Made by a program: the position numbers and the translations under genes
In this document: in pieces, positions 58,901 through 64,000 of the stretch
How the letters are laid out: each line of letters opens with the position of its first letter
Numbering within the stretch: the stretch's first letter is position 1
The notes under the pieces: generated by a model
What the model saw: the letters and a program-made list of their open reading frames with translations, nothing else
Database searches by the model: none
What the model was told of the DNA's origin: nothing
Source: Lagopus muta
Taxonomy: Eukaryota; Chordata; Aves; Galliformes; Phasianidae
Length of the DNA: 64,000 bases
NCBI RefSeq assembly: GCF_023343835.1
Contig: NC_064434.1
Coordinates: 18,271,505-18,335,504, forward strand
Direction: 5' to 3'

Positions 58901-61900
58901 AAATACAAGCTGGCCGCAGAGCAAACAAAATTTACAGCTTTGCATCATGTCTGAGAATAAAAGACATGATATCAATACACACTAATTAAAAAAAAAGGGA
59001 AATTCTCTGAAATTTGAATGATTCCATTGCCTACGTGATATAATTTCAAAATCCATGACAAAAGATTTATTTCTAGAAGTATTCATTAGGATATTTGTAT
59101 CAGTTTCATTATAAACACAATTTCACACCATATCTTGATCTGTCATCTTTCATCTGGCTCATCTGCACAATGTAGATAAGTGTCTTACACAGACACTGGG
59201 ATGCTCAACATACCTTCGTCAAAAAGTATTTTTGAAGTGGTTTGAAATCCAAAGATAAATATGCTAAATATGCTATAAATATGCTATATTTATATATTAA
59301 AAAAAAACATCTTGGTCTTGCAAATTATAAAAGATATGTTCTAAATTACAGTTGTTTCTAAAACATACAGGAACTCTAGAATTCTTGCAAGTTTTTGCAG
59401 CACTTACTATTGCTGGCAAATTACAGATTGACAGGAATTTTTAATTGTTATGGGGATATTTTTCAAAAGCAAATGCTAGGAAACCATGCTTTTCAAACCA
59501 ATATCATTTTCTGCATTTCAATGTTTTCTATTGATATCTACAAACGTATAATTACAAAAAATAGTTAACAGATTGCATACAAACCTTCCACTGACGTTTT
59601 CTTAATACCTGTAATGTTAGTGAAAATTTTATTTACATGGCAAAACGTGATTCAGTCTCTGGACACTGCTGATGAAACTCAATTTAAATGCTTTGAAGGC
59701 CATTTCAAAATCACACAGTCAGAAAAAATTGGCTTTTAGTATACCTTACTGTAAAACACTTTCTTCATGTGGGCCAGTGATATCTTCACTTGCAAATTTT
59801 CTCACTTTTTATCTGTGAATTTTTCCAATATTCTCTAGATAGCATTGGATTTGGAGTGGTTTAGCTGCTTTGTGAGTCAGATGTCATTACAGAAAAATCA
59901 TTTCTTTCTATATGACTTTAAACAGATATTTTCACTACCTGAGAGCAGAGACATTCTGGTGAGTTTAGAATTACTCCATACATAGTGTAGTCCTGCCACA
60001 TAATTAGTAAATTCAAGGGCACTATTACCTTACTCATTAGTACTTCGTTACTTTTTCATAACATTGCCAATTATTATAATAGAAACCTTAATATCAATGG
60101 TGATAATAAAAAATTTATATTTAACTTGACATATCCTCACTGTGATTAATCTTGGTGCTACCACAATGGTAAATAATAAAAAATACCAGACTGAGAGATG
60201 ATTAGGATAAGAAAGAGAAAATCAAGATTTTTTATGTTTCATTAGACAACAGTTTTGCTTTTGTAGTGGATATGGGCAACCTGAATCAAGAACAACTCGT
60301 AAACATGATAATCGCTACCTAAAATGACGACAGCTGCCTCATGGATTCCAATGATTTGCTTCATGATCTTTAGAATCATGCTGTTTGTTTGAGAGAAAAT
60401 GCCCTATAAATAAAATAATTATTTGTACACTTGTTTATACAAAAAAACAAGGCATGAAATTTTTATGAAATCTCTTGACTTCATCCTCTGGTTCCCTGCA
60501 GACAGGAACATCACTGCCCCTTACTACAGCACTGTGAAGTTGTTTATGTTTTACATTAATAAACAAATTCCACTGCCTGAATGGCATTCAAATCTTAAAC
60601 AGGTGTATATCTAAATAGTAAAGATGAATGCTCACTATATACTATAACTTCTAAAGGGAGGACAAAACAAGAACAATTTAGCAATAACAGGCATTGCTGA
60701 AGTCCATAGTTGACATAAAGGGGAAAAAGAAATGGCTTTGGAAGGCAGAAGAATATGTATACTTTGGGATCTCTTTATCTTGGATAGCTGCAGGCACAGT
60801 GGAAGGGCTGAATCAAGTAAGCTAACTGATAGAAAAAAACTCTGTGATCAGATACGAAGCAGCTGCACTGCAAGGGTGTCTCTGTGATGTGCCCCAAATC
60901 TGAATGTGTTAGTCCCATGACAGCCTCAGAACAGAACATATATGAAATGAAGTAATTATTTCAAATATGTTTGGCAATCCCCCAAAAACATTCTAATGAA
61001 GAGTTTTCTAAAAGATGCATAAACTCCTAAGGAAAAGTTCTTGCCCTTTTTATTTTGTCATTTGTAATGCAGAAGGCTCTCTTTCAATCTCTTTACAAAC
61101 TGCAATAAAGAACATTTTTAATAAGTAAGTGAGCTGATTGCCCAAAATGTGTGATCCAGGCTTAGAGTTGTAGGTCAGACCAGGAGACTGCCCTGCATTT
61201 TAATAAGCCAGTATGAGTACCTGCTGTGCTGTAAGAAGATGTTTTTTTTTTTTTTCATCAAAAGTTCACCTTAATTTGAAATTCATTGTCTAGAAAAAAA
61301 TATATATATCTTTTTTTTTCAGCAAAATTGCTGTGTCCCTAATGAAATCTTAATCACTTTGGTAGCTCAAACTTATTCAGTGTTGGAAAGAAATAATCTA
61401 AAAAACCTAAGATTGTAGGGCAACACCATCAACTTCAGCTGACATTAATGGGCAGTAAGAAGTAAGTGTAGAGGCTGCTCATTATTGCTTCACACATGCT
61501 TGGAGACACAAAGAACATATCCATCTCTCACAGAGAAAAACAGTAAATGCATATGAGCTCTCCAGAATTTTTCCAGTTTAACAATAGAATTAATATGTCT
61601 AACATTATCCTTTATTCCTCTTTTAGGTAAGCAGCAAGTCTATGGGGCTCAATGACACACATCCAAGGGTCCCGAAGGAAATGGCTGATGTAGATATGGG
61701 AAAGTACAGGCTGGTGAGCCTCATGTCTGTTCCTGGGAAGATCATGAAGAAGGATCCTTGTGGAAGCTATGTTGAGGCACATGAGGGATGAGGAGGTGAT
61801 TGTGACAAGCATTGCTTCACTAAGGGAAGATCATGCCTGACAAATCTGGTGGCCTACTATGATGGAGTGATGGCATCAGAAAATAGCAGAAGTCTTTTAA

Positions 61901-64000
61901 TGTGGTCCCACATCACATTCTTATCTCTAAATTGGAGACACATGGATTTGAAAGGTAGACTATTCAGTACATAAGGAGTTGGTTGAATGGTCACAGGCAG
62001 AGGGTTGCCAGAGAGATACTGGACCCCAGTGACTGGTCCGGAAAGGGCACCATCCAGAGGGAACTGGACAAGCCTGAGAAGTAGGCTCACCTGAACCACA
62101 TAAGGTTCCACAAGGCTAAGTTGCACTTGGATCAAGACAATCTCAGATATGTCTACAGACTGGGAGAAGAATGTGTCCAGAGGAGGGTCATGAAGAATTT
62201 CTGAGGGCTGGAGCACTGGTGAAGAAAGGTTGAGGGAGCTGGGCCTGTTTTGCTTGGAGAGGAGAAGGCTCCAGGGAGACCTTCCAGTTCTTGAAGGGAA
62301 CTTACAATCAGGAGGGGACTGGTTTTTTACATGGTCTGAAAGTGATAGGATAGGGTGAATGTCTTTAAATTAAAAGAGGAGAGATATAAGTTAGAAATTA
62401 GGAGGCATTTTTTTGCTCTTAGGTGGTGAAGCACTGGAACAGTTTGCCGAGAAGCTATGGATGCTATGTCCCCATAGGTGTTCAAGGTCATGTTGGATGG
62501 GGCCCTGGGCAGCCCTGGGTGGCAACCCTGCCCATAGCAGGGAGGGAACTAGGTGGTCTTTAAAGTCCCTTCCAACCAAGCCATTTTATGATACTACAAA
62601 AGCAAAGTTTGACTGAAGCCTCCACACCATCAACTATAATGATGGTAGGCATGCTGGGTTAAGGACCTACTCTTTCTATAGGTAATACATTGGTTCTACT
62701 AGTAGAATTTCTACATACTATGAGATTTTAATTATGAATAATTTTCTGGTTTTGTGAAAATGAATTTCAACAGAGAAGTTTACAGTTCTCAAGGAGTACA
62801 CTAAATCAATCTTCAGATGTAAAATAAACATTATATGCAGTCTAAATTAATTAGACTTTTACTGTCTATACTTAATTTGTGGCTATGCGGAAATTGTGCT
62901 ATGCAGAGTACAATTTCAGAACGTATTATCACCAAAGGCATGGAAAAGTATGCAAATATATTTTCTGAATCTTCATGTTATTTAAAGGATAGCACATGCA
63001 GCAAAAGTTGTCTGAATTTCCAAATAACAATTATACTGGTTATTATTTCTCTGCACTGAAATTTCAATAAATTAGTGTAATTGAGCCAAAAATACAAAAA
63101 ATGCCAACATACAAAAACTAGATCCTGCATCAGTGTTTCAAAATGCATTGTATTTTCTTTTAAATCAAAGTGACTAAATGAATTTCTTTAATATATATTG
63201 TGAAATCATTTCAGTTAGTAGTTGCAGACCATATTTTGGAGTACAGATCCCATACTAAACAGCTGTACTAAGGTAGAAACTTCTTTAAATTCAAACTCAT
63301 TTTCACCAGGAAACAAATCTATAAATTCACAAAAAAATGATGACAGATTTTATTTAAAACAGTAGAATTATAGATATGGTTTAGAAGTTGTCATGTGCCA
63401 TAAACCATTCCCTATAGTCCTTTAAAAGCCACTCCATTTTGCATGAAAATTGAATTTAATCACATAGATTGACTTTGGAATGCATTTGCGCTTTTTCTGT
63501 GCTGTTCTGATATAGCCTAAATTTCTTATGATGGAAGAATAATTCATTCTATTTTATATCTGTAGCTTCAAAACAAATAGAATGTGAACAAATGGGTGAA
63601 AGTTCAATATTTTTCATGACTGATAATCTTTTCAAAATCTGGACGTTTCTCTGTTACTAAGAAACCAAGCATTCTACTGCACATAATCTTCTTTTCCTAT
63701 TATTGCTTGAAAAGGAAATTACTTTTTTATATATATTTATCCAATATCTACTTTACATGCTATGGCACAAATAGATTACCCTCTTCGAGTCCCAGACTGA
63801 CTCAGTGGAGAACAGTATGTTTGAGAAAGAAATACTCCACATCAGTATAAAAGATAGGGTTACTGATAACTTAAAGAACACTGAAATAAAGCTGCGTTAT
63901 GTTTTCTTTTCTTACCTTTGTTTTACTGTCAAAACAGGTAAATCCCAGAGCAAAGTCAACTGTGAAACACAGAGTATCCCCTTGCCAACTGCACATATAC
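49782..64000 (-). CDS. SNTG2: Gamma-2-syntrophin, last three coding exons (gene partial)
   Basis: Gamma-syntrophins are cytoplasmic PDZ/PH adaptor proteins of the dystrophin complex. Three minus-strand exons join in phase 0: 64000-63916 (cut by the window edge), 58800-58690 and 49913-49782. They encode the C-terminal PH-like/syntrophin-unique region: [20 protein letters not shown], then [20 protein letters not shown], and finally [20 protein letters not shown] with the end ARKYMYSN and a TGA stop. The sequence fits gamma-syntrophins. SNTG2 is preferred over SNTG1 because of the ARKYMYS ending and the position immediately upstream of TPO on the same strand. The PDZ-bearing exons lie beyond the window. 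Confidence 0.92.
52027..52350 (-). mobile_element. CR1 LINE 3' fragment
   Basis: Antisense CR1 starting ACCACAGAATTGCTCAGGTT and continuing through CACATCCAGAGATGGTGACTC and GAAGTTTTTCCTGACATCCA. The minus-strand 70-codon ORF here ([18 protein letters not shown]) is CR1-encoded. Confidence 0.87.
54166..54678 (-). mobile_element. CR1 LINE 3' part (possibly same copy as 55575-56350)
   Basis: Antisense CR1 from the terminal repeat (AATCACAGAATCACAGAATT) to [20 protein letters not shown] on the minus strand. The 110-codon ORF 54348-54680 also shows [13 protein letters not shown], typical of CR1 ends. It is 5'-truncated, or split from the piece at 55575-56350. Confidence 0.9.
55575..56350 (-). 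pseudogene. CR1 LINE reverse transcriptase remnant
   Basis: Two overlapping minus-strand ORFs (56381-55731 and 55872-55528) encode the CR1 reverse transcriptase palm. Visible motifs are [48 protein letters not shown], and the catalytic box as KFADNTKL. The second Asp of the FADD box is Asn, and a frameshift separates the downstream part ([27 protein letters not shown]). The element is therefore inactive. The endonuclease part is absent. Confidence 0.9.
58690..58800 (-). CDS. SNTG2: SNTG2 penultimate coding exon
   Basis: This exon has 37 codons in phase 0: [20 protein letters not shown] then [17 protein letters not shown]. The acceptor is TTTCTCTTCAG and the donor ACAAAG|GTAAGT, both strong. 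The sequence is almost the same as in mammalian gamma-syntrophins, which marks it as a constrained coding exon. Confidence 0.95.
58801..63915 (-). other. SNTG2 intron before penultimate exon
   Basis: A 5.1-kb intron. It carries one long, internally deleted CR1 copy in plus orientation (about 61624-62600). The remainder is unique AT-rich DNA with short poly(T) and TA runs near 61241-61320. Confidence 0.8.
61624..62600 (+). mobile_element. CR1 LINE, internally deleted
   Basis: Sense CR1 running from the reverse-transcriptase start region (GGCTGGTGAGCCTCATGTCT) through decayed middle blocks to the 3' part (GGTTGAGGGAGCTGGGCCTG) and the end CCCTTCCAACCAAGCCATTT. It carries many frame breaks and deletions, and no usable ORF remains. 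Confidence 0.85.
63916..64000 (-). CDS. SNTG2: SNTG2 exon, partial (third from last)
   Basis: The visible 85 nt encode [20 protein letters not shown] and then TCFDSKTK, ending ACAAAG|GTAAGA, a strong donor, in phase 0. This is the WQGDTLCF motif of the gamma-syntrophin C-terminal half. The acceptor lies beyond position 64000. Confidence 0.9.

Noticed and set aside
61857..62216. Minus-strand 119-codon ORF
   Set aside because: Antisense to a sense-oriented decayed CR1. No independent similarity.
1..64000. CRISPR array, tRNA, rRNA or bacterial operon
   Set aside because: No regularly spaced repeats, no cloverleaf-like conserved boxes and no operon layout. All evidence points to a vertebrate genome.

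Overview
This window is vertebrate nuclear DNA, most likely from a bird and probably a galliform such as chicken. It is AT-rich, single-copy sequence with many fragments of the avian LINE CR1, some ending in the typical ATTCTATGATTCT-type 3' tail. It also has long introns and no bacterial features. The species assignment is an inference.

Two protein-coding genes are supported, both on the minus strand and both cut by the window edges. Positions 853-23987 hold the first seven coding exons of thyroid peroxidase (TPO). They cover the start codon and signal peptide, the propeptide-like N-terminus, and the first part of the animal haem-peroxidase domain. This includes the distal Asp-His pair, the Ca2+-binding loop and the catalytic Arg/Glu. 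The exons add up to 1335 nt (445 codons) with matching splice phases. The proximal-His exon and everything after it lie beyond position 1. Positions 49782-64000 hold the last three coding exons of a gamma-syntrophin, called SNTG2 from its C-terminal sequence and its position directly upstream of TPO. This SNTG2-TPO head-to-tail order matches the known vertebrate arrangement (human 2p25.3).

Layout from left to right: 1-852, TPO intron 7 (partial); 853-23987, TPO exons and introns 1-6; 23988 to about 49.7 kb, the TPO 5' flank or non-coding leader plus the SNTG2-TPO intergenic region, including a probable avian ERV LTR (about 32.2-32.74 kb) beside a 1-kb antisense CR1; 49782-49913, SNTG2 terminal exon; 58690-58800, SNTG2 penultimate exon; 63916-64000, part of the preceding SNTG2 exon. 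At least 13 CR1 copies lie in introns and intergenic DNA. One pair is head-to-head, and one copy looks split by about 0.9 kb. The rest is unique AT-rich DNA with microsatellites, homopolymers and purine tracts. No tRNA, rRNA or CRISPR array was seen.

The two genes are unrelated in function. TPO acts in thyroid hormone synthesis. SNTG2 is a dystrophin-complex adaptor. They share only location and strand. I did not find a clear undescribed biological system. The most useful second-look items are the candidate non-coding TPO first exon near 26.5 kb, the perfect CRE at 29334, the LTR with two NBRE-like repeats, the split CR1, and an exon-like ORF on the plus strand near 46.3 kb.
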